A DNA stretch of 64,000 nucleotides from Candidatus Gastranaerophilales bacterium (GTDB lineage Bacteria; Cyanobacteriota; Vampirovibrionia; Gastranaerophilales; Gastranaerophilaceae), in assembly GCA_944327255.1 (NCBI GenBank), contig CALVHA010000011.1:1-64000 (forward strand). Direction: 5' to 3'. A program made the position numbers and the translations under genes. How positions within the stretch are numbered: the first letter of the stretch is position 1; each line of letters opens with the position of its first letter. Of the stretch, positions 8,169-21,700 are shown piece by piece. The notes beneath the pieces were generated by a model. That model saw only the letters and a program-made list of their open reading frames with translations, searched no databases and was not told the DNA's origin.

Positions 8169-9683
8169 ATGGTCATAAATAATATTCAATCTGCATATTT
8201 GCATAGTTATAGCAATAAACATAAGCAACTTGCTTTTGAAGGACGTTATCCTAATAAAAAATTTTTAGGGATACGTGATATTCCCGGACTTCAATGCGGG
8301 TGTTGCGGTTCTGATTTGCTTCAAAATGAAAATATTAAAAATATATTGAAAAATTTGGCGGCTGGCTCAAAGAGTTCTTTAGAAAACTCAGCATTAATGA
8401 AGTTTCATAAATCTGACGCTTATGCGTTTTTAATGAAATTGTCTGCTGTAAATCCTAAAAAAACTATCAGAGAATTATTAACTGATGTTCAGGCTGACAG
8501 TGAAATGAGGAATTTACCTCCGCGAGTTCAGCTTGATATTATGCAAATGGCACTTATTTCAGATGGAATTACCGCTAGGGCTCCGCGTGTCTTGAAAACG
8601 TTAAAAAAATATTCTCCATTTTATCGTAAAGACTTAAAAAATAATTTAGAACTAATGGAAATCTATTCTTTAAAATTTCCGAAAAACACGTTTGCTGAAA
8701 TTTTTAATAAACCTGAAATTTATAATTACCATTTAAATATTGCAGAGTTAAGACGAAAGCAAGCACATAACGAACGAATTTTTGTTTTCAAGGAGCTGAG
8801 AGACTTGGCCTCTAAATTGCCTCCAGAAGCTGTAAAAAAAATGCAGGATGCTAATTCTAAAGCTTTAGTAGTATTGAATTCACAACTTTTTCGTCCTTCT
8901 GTAAAAAAAATTATGATATCTGACATATATAATAAGCTTTTGGATGGATACGGAGACAAAAAAATAAAAACTAAAATACGGAACTTAATAGATAGATTTT
9001 CTTATTCTGACCATAACATTGATACATTTATTGTCCAGTGTGTAAAAGATAAAAAAACGGATAAAGACATTGTTGAAGCCTTTCTACGCGGTCTTCAGGC
9101 AACCTATGAGCATGTTGTTGCAAAGAGTAAAGAAGGAAGCGACGATATTAGCAATATGATAGTTCTCTGTCAAAAATGTAATAGTGAACGTGCGAATTTG
9201 CCTTATACACTTTTTCTGAAGATTCATAGAGAAATGCCGTTTTATTTGCAAAAACAACTTAATAAAGTAATGAATTATATTATACATAACAATCTTGTCG
9301 ACCACGATTATTACCCTATTGATATTAAAAATACGGTTTCGTTTGCAACAGATAATACTTTAAATCTTAATATAAAAAAATATTTGAAATATCGCGAACA
9401 ACTTGCACTTCAGTCACTTGAAAAATCAAAATCTGTTTTTGTCGAAAACAGTGACAGGTTTAATTTGGCAACTGAAAAGTTGAATGTAATTCAGGCTAAA
9501 CTTGATGAGGCAATGAAAATTGTAAAAGGACTAAAAAAAGAAATGCATATTGTCAAAGATGAGCAAGTTAATGCTGAAACATTGCAAAAGAAAGCTAAAG
9601 AAGATATAGATTTTCATTCATATAAACTTGAAGAAATTCGTCAATTACTTGATGAATCTGCTGTCAAAAAAAATAAAAATTAG
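8169..9683 (+). CDS. HNH-endonuclease-like protein with a large insertion
   Basis: A 504-residue protein that carries the two halves of an HNH/ββα-zinc nuclease far apart. A first zinc knuckle CGCC is at residues 43-46. The core EHVVAKSKEGSDDISNMIVL starts at Glu314-His315 and is followed by a second knuckle CQKC (334-337) and N338-SERAN. About 265 mostly helical residues separate the two. The C-terminus (about 405-500) is a long charged coiled coil. Conserved E/H, N and four Cys make nuclease activity possible. The N-terminus (HKQLAFEGRYPNKKF) carries the Phe-containing leader motif seen in several neighbours. Substrate, target and whether it acts inside or outside the cell are unknown. No immunity gene or methylase is adjacent. 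Confidence 0.6.
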   Translation: MVINNIQSAYLHSYSNKHKQLAFEGRYPNKKFLGIRDIPGLQCGCCGSDLLQNENIKNILKNLAAGSKSSLENSALMKFHKSDAYAFLMKLSAVNPKKTIRELLTDVQADSEMRNLPPRVQLDIMQMALISDGITARAPRVLKTLKKYSPFYRKDLKNNLELMEIYSLKFPKNTFAEIFNKPEIYNYHLNIAELRRKQAHNERIFVFKELRDLASKLPPEAVKKMQDANSKALVVLNSQLFRPSVKKIMISDIYNKLLDGYGDKKIKTKIRNLIDRFSYSDHNIDTFIVQCVKDKKTDKDIVEAFLRGLQATYEHVVAKSKEGSDDISNMIVLCQKCNSERANLPYTLFLKIHREMPFYLQKQLNKVMNYIIHNNLVDHDYYPIDIKNTVSFATDNTLNLNIKKYLKYREQLALQSLEKSKSVFVENSDRFNLATEKLNVIQAKLDEAMKIVKGLKKEMHIVKDEQVNAETLQKKAKEDIDFHSYKLEEIRQLLDESAVKKNKN

Positions 9684-9716
9684 GCGAATTTTTAATAAAA
9701 CCCGCCATAACAACAA

Positions 9717-12700
9717 TTATAAAGTTTTAATAACTTTCTTCTTAGGAGGAGTTGCATTTTTAGGTTTATCCTTGCCTATTGCCCATCGGAAGCCAGCCGT
9801 AAGTGCTACGCCAGTTCTTCCCCCATTTCTTAACATAGTTTGGAAAAATGCAGTAAATCTTTCTCCCCAGCTTTTCTGAACTCCAACCCCATATTCAACA
9901 TAAGGTTTTACGGATAACTGAGGTAACCTTACATCATTTGCCATAACATTTGTTTTATCCATGATGCTCCAAACCATGTTGACGCCTGCATAAGGTTGCC
10001 AACCGTTTTTGAGGTTTCCGATAAGTTTAATACCAGGGACAACTGTAATTGCATGTAATGGGTCAGAATCTATTTTTACACCTGCGGCATTCGTATAATC
10101 AAACGTATTTGCAAATGTATAACCCAAGAATAATGATGGTTGAACGATGAGCCTCCCCTCTTTAATTTCCCAGTTATACCCTGTTTTAGATGCAATACCT
10201 GCAGTCAACATTGCAAAATTATCAGTGCCATAAGGCGTATAAGCTTCTCCGGCACTTGCACCACTGGATACAGTTAAACCTGTGAAGAAATTACCTTTAT
10301 ATAAAGTTCCTGTTACGCCTAGAGCACCACCTTGCTGATTCATGCTTATCCCATTGAAAGACATATGAGAGCCATTATAGCCAATGAAGGTTGATAGAAC
10401 CCCTTTATATCCATGCCCGAGATCTACGAGATCAGAGTCGCCGCCATACATAGCTCCATACGCCACATTTGAAACTCCAATTCCACCTCTTAGTTGTATG
10501 TTTTCGAATGTAGTATAAGGTTGAACCCACATTGCATTTGAAGTTTCTGGTAATGCTGATTTTTGATATGTAGGTACTTCTGTTATTGCATTTTTATTAG
10601 AAGATTCAGCCGTGAGTCTCAGCATATAAGGATATTTGGTATATCTGTCCATATGATAGAAACCTGCATTTAATGTTTGCAACTGAGTCAGATAACCACC
10701 GAGCTGTGTTGCAACTGGTGATGCCATAACTGCCGGGTTAACTGAATCAATATCAGGTGTTGTTCCACCCTGTCTTGTAAATAAAAGGTTCCCTCCTCCA
10801 TATGCTACATCATATTTTTGTATAGGCCCCATAACAGTTCGTGCATTCTGACTGAGAATAATGTGATTTATGGCGTCTCCGTATGCAATTTGGACATTAG
10901 TATTATTAAGAAGGGCATCGCTTACAACATTTAATCCATTGTTGTCAATTATGAAATTTCCACTTCCAAATACTTTTCCTGCACCCACTTTGTCAGCAAT
11001 TGTATTCTTCAAATCAATATCGATATTCAAATCAACATCGCCATTTAGCGTCAAGCTATTAAAATATAGATTTTCAATGCTCGCTGGACTTGGATTTGTT
11101 GTATACGTTCCATCTCCAAGATCCACTATACTAGTATTTTGCAAGTTAATTGAAGTTCCGTCCGCGAATTTTGCATTTGCAAGATTCCCGATATACCCGC
11201 CAGCTGCGATTGCAAAGGTTCCGTTATTAATATTTAAGTTTCCAGAAAAATCATTCCTTCCTTGGATAATCAATGTGGCTTCGCCATTTTTGTCAAGATT
11301 CCCGCTTCCACTAATTTTAGAAAGTGATGTATTATCTTCTGCATTAACAATTAGCGTACCACCTGCATTAATGTTTGTGTTCCCAGAAAAGTATTTATTG
11401 CTGCCGTCCGAATTATAAGTAATACTTCCTTCATTAATATTTGTTGTTCCAGTGAATTTCGAATTGTCACCACTTAGCGTCATATCAGCAGATCCATCTT
11501 TATTTAAAATACCCTCTCCACTGAATGATCCTGATGTTATATTGCTATAGCTATTATGGATTGTTACTGAGCTCTCAGAGCCGATAGAGGTATTTCCTGA
11601 TATGAATGTGTCGCTAGCATCTGATTGTGTAAATTCAAGATTTCCCCCTGTAATATTTAATGTTCCAGTAAAATTATCGTTTTTACCTGACAGATTTAAG
11701 TTTTCACTGCCTATTTTGTTAACTGTTCCATCTCCTGCAATACCGCTTGAAATATTGACATCTTTGTTTTGTGTAATTATATTGAGAACAGTATCCTCAC
11801 CTTCAATATAAATATCGTTTTTACCGTTTTTGTCCGTGTTTGCGGAAAAATCGGTATCAATGATGGTCATATCGTCTTCTGTATAAATAGCACCGCCAAC
11901 ACCACCTTTGGATAGGTTCTCCGTTATCGTTCCGCCGTTTATCAGTAATGATTCGGATGTCGTATTATGTATTGCGCCTCCATTGCTGTTTGAGGTGCTT
12001 GATGTAATATTGACATTATCTAATATTACATTAGAACTGTCATTACTTATAATTAATGCAGAACCGCTATTGTCAGATTTTGCATCCGTTATCGTAAGGT
12101 CTTTAATTGTAATATCCGTATCATTTGTAACTTCAAAGAATGATTTTTCATCTTCTCCAGATATGATTGTAGCATTTTCTCTATTACCTGTAACTATAAA
12201 TGTTCCCCCAGCTGTTTCACCCAAATTGTCTCCTATAATATAAGGTTGATCATCTTTACTATGGAATTGAAAGCCTCTGTTCCCTCCTAAGTTATTCATC
12301 TCTTTAAGTGAGTTATTGTCAGCTGCTTTTATTGCTGTAAGGTTAATATCCTGTCCGCCCTGCTCAATATCTACTTTATAAGAATATACATCTGTTGTCC
12401 AATATTCAAGAGAATCTTTTTTGCTTAGTGTCAAGTTCCCGCCAAGAACATTTAGCGAATATGTTTCACCAAGTCCGTTATCAGTTGTTGCATCATTGAG
12501 ATTAATTTCATTTAATGCTAATTCAATAGATCCGCTACCAGAATTTGCAATCAATTTATCAGAGTTTGGCTTTGGAAGTGTTAAATCAACATCAATTTTC
12601 AATTTACTGTCAGATGTATTTAGGCTTGCAAATGTTTTAGTTTGAGAACTGTCATTTATCAGGTCTATTATTGAGTTTTGTATTGAGTAATTTGCGTTAT

Positions 12701-15700
12701 AGCTGTCGGTAGCAAGTTCTATCGTTGTGTCGTTAAAAGTAATACTGTTCCCGTCAGCATTTTTAAGATCATTCTCAAGAATATATTTCCCTGTGGCTGG
12801 ACTATTACTGTTGAATATGATTGAAGCACTGTTAGCACTATCTCCAAAACCTACTTTAGAAGAGTTATTTATTGTTATTTCACTATTTAATGCTCCAGTA
12901 TAGTTAAGACTTGCACTATTGTTCACAAAAATATTGAAGTCAAACTCTTTTTGACCCATACCTGTAACATTAAGAATGCCTTCATTTGCATTTGCTATAA
13001 ATGAGCCTTCTACATTATTTTTGCTAGCATCAAATGTTAATGTTCCATTTCCATATTTATTCAATACGCCAGCTCCAGAAACATTAATGAGCTCATCGTG
13101 CAATGTTTCCGAAATATTGAAATTAAGTGCTCCTTGCTGGGTAATAATTGTATTTCCACCTATATATGAACTGTTCTCATCCTTGTAGAAATTAACTTCC
13201 CCATTATTAATTGCAAGATTTCCTCTAAATTCAGAGTTGTCTCCGCCAAGTATAAGAACTCCTTCTCCAAGTTTATTAATATCTCCGCTTCCGTTTTCAT
13301 CCCCCTTAACATTGTTGAGGTTTACATCATTTCCGTTATCAATATAAAGGGATGCCCCTTCCGAAATAGCCCAAGCAGTAGCATCAAATAGTTCATTATT
13401 ATCGTTTTCTACAGACGTGTAAGCCAAAATTCCTTCTTTGATATTTACATCACCAGTAAAGGCATGATTATCGCCGATAACATTTAATGTCCCGTTACCT
13501 AATTTTGTCAGTACCCCTTCTCCAGAAACATCAGACAGACTATCATTCATATTATTAACAGTATATTCAAGAGTTCCTTTTTCACTAATTATAGTATCTC
13601 CACCTACGTAAGTGCCATTCCCAGCTGTATAAGCTAATATTCCTTCGCTTATAGTTGTTGTTCCCGTAAAGCTATTATTGCTCCCAGATAACTGCAGAGT
13701 TCCAGATCCAGTTTTTGCGAAATTACTTCTGCTTCCACCTGTTATGTTTCCAATAGTTTGTCCGCTAATATTATTGCCTTCTGTGTCCTGTAAGGCAATA
13801 TTTGCTTCAAATATTGCTTCATCAGCTATAGTTGTTGTTCCCCTAAAATAGCTGTCGGTATTGCTATCAGCTTTATAAATTAATTTCCCGTTTTCAACAG
13901 AAGTATTTCCTGAAAAACTTTGATTAGCCCCACTTAGAGTTAATTCCCCACTACCCTGTTTTACAAAAGAGGCACTTTCAGAACCAGCAATATTTTCAAT
14001 TATCTGATTATTAATTCCTTCTCTGATATTTGTCGTCAATTGCGTATTATCAGCAAGAATTGTGTTTCCTTTGAAGTATGAATCAGCTATACTTAAAGCG
14101 TCATAAATAACGGAACCGGCTTCTATATTTACATTCCCAACAAATTTTGAATTATTTCCTGTTAAATATAAAATCCCTTCTCCAAGTTTATTTAGGGAAC
14201 CCTCTCCTAACACATTTTTAACCGTTTGATTCTGGTTTTCAGATGCTATGTTCATATTTAAAATACCATTTTTTTCTATTTGAACAGCACCATTGATAAA
14301 ACTATCATCCGTCTCATCCGCCATATAAGTAAGACTTCCTGTTTTAATGACAAGATTCCCATTAAAGTTTTGATTGTTTCCACTCAAGTTAAGGGTTCCG
14401 ATACCTGTTTTTGTAAGAGTTCCGCTACCAGCAATCCCGCTATTGATAAGACTTTCATTTGTATTTGCACTTGTTTCAAATCTGACGTTTGCATCTTCAT
14501 CAATGTAAATATCGTTTTTCCCATCTTTGTGTATGTTATAAGCGGTTTCTCCAAATTTTGAGTCAGCAATGAGCATGTTTTTATTTGTGTATATTGCACC
14601 GCCAAGTCCGTTTGAGATATTGTTATCTGCAGTAGCTTCAATTATTGAGATATTTTCTGATGTATTATATATTGCACCGCCATCGCCAGAAGCTTTGTTT
14701 CCGCTGATTACACTTTCATATAACGAGAAATTACTGCTGTTAATGTTTGCTATTGCTCCGCCATTACCTGCAAGAACCTCATTATTTATGAAGTCAACAT
14801 TGTCTAGGGAAATAACAGCATCTTTATTATCTGCATAAATTACAGAGCCATCACTAATTTCATCGCTATCATATCGTTTTGCATTTTGAACTGAAACATC
14901 CTGCATTAGGAAATCCGTATTGTTAACAATTTCAAACATTGAACCATTAGTTTGCTCTACAGACGTAAATGCCGTTTTGTAAATTGTGTATTCTCCAGTT
15001 TCAGAATTATACACATAATCCTTATCAGGATATAGTGTTTTATTATCATAAATAATATATTGACCGCTAGGGTCAACTGTTAATTTGTCCCCTGCATCTT
15101 CTGCAGTTGTGACAAGATTAGTGAGCTCTCCAGAAAGTATACTTTTTAACCCCTCATCATCAGAGATTGTTCCAAGAACAGTAAATGTACCCTTTGAAGT
15201 TGTGTCAAGATCTCTGTAAATATTATAAATATTATTTTTTTGTAATCCGTCTCTCGCGATAAAACTAAAACCTCTATTCCCTCCATCTCCATTGTTCAAA
15301 GGATCATAAATGTTTAAATCTCTTAGCGTGTCACTATGAGAATTTCCTTTTGGGATAATTTCAATACTGTCCTGTGCGTGTTCTTTTGTTGCAGACATAA
15401 TGCCATATTTATAAACATTTGTGGCCCAACTCAAAATTTGAATATTGTCGGCAGTTTCAACTCTTAAGTTGTTATTTCCTTTAAATACTTGAATAACTCC
15501 TTTTGACTGTGTTCCATCATTTTTAGTTACAAATAAACCGTTATCATCGGTAATAAACAATCTGTTAATTTCAACAATTCCATCCCCAGAGTTTGCAGTT
15601 ATTGTATCTGCATAAGGAGCCCTAGTTATTTGTTCATTATCATCTTTTTCAAGATATAGATTTATATCAAGAGAGATAGCATTTGTATCACTGTTAAAGT

Positions 15701-18700
15701 TGAGCCCGTTAAAATTGTAATTATCACCTGCAATTCTGTTGGAGAGATTTAGAGTGGAATCTGTAAATATGAAATTATTGTTTCCAAGATTGTAATCGGA
15801 TGCTTCAGTGTGCTCTATATTCGATGCTGAATTAATGCCTTCCCCTAAATTTACAAAAGACGAATTAAATTCAATGTTGTCAGCAATGCTGTTTGAATAA
15901 GTAGAATTCAGGGTATAATTTGCATTATTAAATATTATTGAGTTCCCGCCGTCTGATGTTAACCAGCCATCACTAAGTGTATATCTACTTATTTCAGAGC
16001 CCGCTCCACTAATAGCAACGCTACCGCCATTTGTAAGGTTAATTTTTTCAAAGCTGTCATTAAATTCAGCGCTTGTTGCGTTTGATATATATTCGAAATT
16101 TGACTTTGAAGCATCAACATTAATAATTGCATCTGATGAGAACAAAGTATTTGTTACAACCTTACCATTATTAACGTTTAATATTCCATTAAATTCTCTG
16201 TTATTACCATCTGTGAGATTGAGTCTACCATCATTGAATTTGTTGATAACTCCACTTCCTTTTATATCTGATGTAATTCCTATTGCTAAAGAATTCGCAA
16301 TATCAAATTCCCCATCGATTGCTAGAGTTCCTTCATTAATATTTTTATTATTTAACAATGCAGTTGTGTTCTCTTTAATCTGCATATCAACGTTACTTAA
16401 AATATCATTGACAACTGTATTAGATTGGTTGCCGAGAACCATTGTTCCAGTTTCAACTGATATTATTGAATCAGATATTTTATTATTAATATTTATATCA
16501 CCGTTTGAATATATTTGTCCTTTATTTCTAGTGTCTGAAGATGTAATTTCATCATTTACACTGATTGAATATCCCTCCGTAGAATTCAAATAAAGATTTC
16601 CATTATTAATAATACCAGTGTTATTTCCGTTTGCAAGAGTATAATCTTCTGTTGCGGAAATTGTTAAATTAGCACTTGAACCATTATAAATATATGAATT
16701 CCCAGTGTTCAAACTAAATTTTGCATTGTTAAGGAGTGCATCTCCAAGGTTATAAATAGCAGAACCGTTTTCAGCATTATTATTAGAAAAAGATGTATTA
16801 CTTATTTCCAATATTGAATTCCCAGCCACACTGCTATAAATTGCTCCGCCATTTTCTGCGGAATTTCCATCAAATGAGCTATTTTCTATAGAAGTTGTTC
16901 CTCCAGTAACATTTAAAGCGCCTCCGCTAGATGCTGAAGTATTTGATATGAAATCAACATTATCAAATTTTGCATCCCCATGTGCAACCGATATAGCTCC
17001 TCCATTTTGTGCTGAGGAATTATGTTGAATTGTTGTATTTGTGACATTAACAGAAGACGAGTCATTGTTTAAAAGAATGACTGAACCAGAGTTTTGGGTA
17101 TGTGCGTCTTGAATTGTCACATCTTTTACATTTAAAACAGTATTATCCTTTACAACTTCAAACATAGAGAGACTACTCCCCATATTATCTTTTGCAATAA
17201 TTGTATCGCTCCTCTTTTCATCCCTTCCGAGAATATTTAATTCTCCTGATAATGTTGTATCAAGTGCCTGTCCTATATAATATTCATGACTTGTTCCAAC
17301 AAGACTGAAAGATCTTTTCCCAGAGCGAATGTGGTTTAAGGTATATAGTGTATTCCCAACATAATCACTCGCAGTAATTGTTATCGCACTGCCACCTGCT
17401 TCTGTTGAAACCGTATATTTAAAAATATCTGATTGAATTATCCCGTTATAGTCAGATGCAAACTGTGCACCGGATAAAACATTGTAAATACCACCAACAG
17501 CACCACTATCGGATGATATATCAATTAATTTGAGCGAATCATCATTTAATATAAGTCTTGCATCACCATCATTTGCTACAATAGTATCAAATTTCCCGTT
17601 TCCCTCAAAGCTAAAATCAAGTACTAAATTAGTATCAGATGCTGTTAAAGAGTTTATTGTGTTTTTTGTGATACTGCCATTTGCAAGATTCAAATCAGAG
17701 TGATTTAGGGCATAATTTCCATTTAATGCTGTATCTATGCTCCCAACTATATTTACAACTGCACTATCAAATTCAGTTGTGTTCCCTGTTGCATTTGTAA
17801 GATCTGAAATTATATTATAAGTCCCGTTTGCAAAGTTAACTGTGGCTCCTGAATTAATTGAATTAAATTTAAACGCTGAATCAGAATTCAAGTTGTAAAC
17901 ATCAGTAGTGCCTGCAATATAATTTAGGATTGCAGTACCTACAATATTTGAGTTAAATGCGAAGTTGCCACTTTGGACCTGTTCATCAGCGTAAACAGTT
18001 AGCGTTCCAGAATTTACATTTACATCTCCTGTGAATTCGTGCATGCTGACAGTTAACTCTCCATTTCCATCTTTAGTCAATGAACCGATCCCTGTCAGAG
18101 AATTAATAGTTTCACCTGTTCCATCAGTTGAATAGGTGAGATTTGAGTTAGCGTTATCAATATTGATTTGCCCATTTACGAAAGAGTTTGTATCATCCTT
18201 TGTAAATTCAAGGTTCCCGTTAGAAATAAGAGTTAGTCCATCAAAGCCAGCATTAACACCGTCAAGTTCAACTACTGAATTTTCTATACTATCAACTTCA
18301 AAAATTCCTTCCCCGTTAATATTGTGTATGATTGTACTTTTATTTGCTAGTTGATTTGATACTCTGAAAGTTCCTTTATCAGAAATATTAATTGTATTTA
18401 TTATATTTCCAAATCCCTCGTGCTCTATACCCGTTTGCGCATATTCCAACACCCCATCAGTTACTTCGACAGTACCAAATAGGTTTGCAAAATTTCCTTG
18501 TAGGGAGAGTGTTCCCTCTCCATCTTTTTCAAATTCACCATAGCCATAGAATTGAGACGTATTCGATATAATTTCTTTTTCCAGTCCAGATTGAACATCA
18601 AATGTTAAATTTGTACCTCTTTTGATGTTTGTTATACCACTTATATATTTGTCATCATCAGAATCCATATTAACAAAGAGTTTCCCAGAGTTAATATCAA

Positions 18701-21700
18701 TTCTACCCGATAATGCAGAGTTATCACCATTTAAAATAACGCCCTTATCTTGACCTGCGTTGATTTCAAGATTCCCCTGCCCGCTGAAAGTTCCAGCAAT
18801 ATTCAAATCAGCTATATCATTTGTGATACTTACTTTAGAATTTTCAGCTATATTGGTAACTCCTGAAATGTAGCTGTCATTTGTAGAATTTTGAATAAAA
18901 TGTAATCCCTTTTCGTTGTTTTCATCATCGCCCTTCGCAATACTTACATCTAATATTCCGTTAAACTCATCATTCTTACCTGAAAGGTTTAAATTGTTTG
19001 CACCTGTTATGCTAATCATACCTTCTCCGGCAACACCGCTTGAAATGTTACTTTCTTTCGTATTTGAAACAATTTCAACAGTATTTTTCGCCGTTACGTA
19101 TATATCATTAGAGCCGTTTTTATCAATATTATTGGCAAAATTAGTGTCGGATATTGTTATATTTGTATCGGCATAGATTGCACCACCCAATCCACTTGCA
19201 ACGTTATTTGTGAAATCACTGCCGGTAATGTTTAAATTTCCATCAAGCGCGGCAATTGCTCCACCATTTCCAATAGATGAATTTTCAGTAAGCAAAACAT
19301 TATTAATTTTAACTGAAGCGTCATCTTTTGCGAGATAAAGCACTGAACCGTCTTTAATTTGTTGATTTTCTCTGTTAGCGTCTCTGATAGTAAGATCTTT
19401 GATTGTTAAATCCGTTTCGTTTAAAAGTTCAAAGAAGGATCCTTTTTCATCAGATAATACATATTCTCCATTTTCAATCTGATAGATAATATTGTCTTTT
19501 TCATCAAAAGTATATTTAACACGCTGCCCAGAAATTACATTATCTCTACCTGCACCATTGACTGTAAAAGTTCCTGCCTTTGTTGTATCTAAATCTTGAG
19601 CAATATGATAAACGTCATTTGTAACCTGACTAAAACCTCTCAATCCCTCATATTGGTTCATGTCTCTCAGCGATTGAGGACTTGCAGCTTTTTGTGCCTC
19701 AAATCTCAAACTATCATAGATGGCACTTCCCTCAGTTCCTGCTGACTGTGCCGCCAAAATATTATACTCATAAACATTTGTAGACCATTCCGCCAAAATG
19801 TCTGAAGAAGATGCAGGCGCAGCAAGAGACAAACTACTTCCAGCTGCATTATTAATTACTTGAACAGTCTTATTCTGCCCGTCTCCGTTATCATCAATAA
19901 TTGCAAGATTAGAAATATTTACAACACCACTTCCGCTATTAGCAGTAAATAAATCACTTCTTTTGTTTTCTCCGAGTGAAACATCCAGCATAATATTTGA
20001 GTCGTTGGCTGATAAATTCTCAAATGAATAATTTGAGGTTGTACCATCCATTATATTAATGGTAGAATTATTAACTGTATAATCCCCTCCAAATGAAGTT
20101 TTTGAAAGTGTGATATTGTCAGCATTGTTGATTATTAGATTATTCCCAGTTTCGTTAGCTATCGTTCCAAGAATAATATTCGCATTGGAAACTTCAAAAG
20201 TTGCATTTGTGTTTTCTGCATTGAATTTAAGCTTATCGTTGTTATCAAGAGTTAAAGTTGTCCCTGCCCCTGCTTGATAATTTAATGTACTGTCAGCATA
20301 GATATTCGCTGAAAAATCCAGATCAGTAGCATTAGAAGTGGAACTTACAGCATTTAAAGTTCCATCCATCACATTAACGGTACCGTTAAATGTATAATTT
20401 GAAAGAGTTAATTCTTCTTCACCGTATTTATTCAATATTCCATTACCGGAAAGATTTCTAATACTGTCTTGAATTGTAGTTGTATAATTCAATTGCCCTA
20501 ACAGATTTGTATTTCCGCCAAAAAATGAGGTAGCCTCATTCTTCTCAAAAGAGGTAGTACCATTATTAAGGTTTACATTCCCAATAAATCCTGCATTATC
20601 ACCTGTCAGTGTGAATTCACCTTTGTCGTTTTTGTTGAATGTAGAATTATTGCTGTCGGAAGAGAAATTACCACCCTTATAATTTAATTCGGAAGTTTCA
20701 TCCGTAGAAATAGAACTTCCGTTTGTCAACTGAATTTCTCCGCCTAAAATAGTATCGTTGTCTGCTTGGGTAATGTATTTAAGGTCAGCGTCATCAAGTT
20801 TGGCAATGCCAGTGTAGGTACTGTTATTTCCTAGAAGCGTCATATCTCCATTGATATACAGTCCCCCGTTTCCAGCAAAGTGGCCTGCAGCAAGATTTGC
20901 ATCTGCAGTATTGTTTATTTCAAGAGATGTTCCACTTCCGATTGTAATATTAGAAGAATCACTATAACCAAAGAAGGAGTCATTATTGTCAGTAGAGTCA
21001 TAAATAACTTTACCTTCATTAATATTGACATTCCCATTGAACCCGGAATTGTGTCCGCTTATGTTGAGAGTTCCTTGACCGGTTTTTGTGAGAGTTCCGG
21101 TGCCATCGGCTGATTTTATCCCGCTTAACAGTTCTCCTTTTTTGTCCGTATCAACGTTAAATATAATATTTGCATTGTTAGCAATCGTAATGTCATTTTT
21201 ACCAGATCTGTCGGTATTGTTTGAAAATGAGCTGTTAGAAATATTAAGATCTTTCTGTGTATAAATTGCACCGCCGTTTCCATCAGCCTTATTGCCCGAG
21301 AAAGTACTGTCATTAATCGTTACCTTATTGGCATCAAATATAGCAAACGCCCCGCCATTCCCACTAGCATGGCTGTTTGTAAATCCGGCATTATTTACAT
21401 TAACTGTAGCATTTGCAATATTTGAATATAAAATTGAACCGTCTTTTATATCCTGTTCGGTTCTGTCGGCCCCGGTAAATGTGATATTTTCTAGATTTAA
21501 CTCAACAGGGCCTCTTGTATCTGTTAATTCAAAGAAAGATCCGTGTTCATCTGTGAGAATATAATTTCCGCTGCTATCTTTGTGATAAGTTATTGTTCCG
21601 TCATTATTTATATCATATTTCACACGTTGTCCGGAGATAAGGCTTGTATCCATGGAAATTCCATTAACAGTGAATATCCCCTGTTTAGTTTGTTCGAGAT

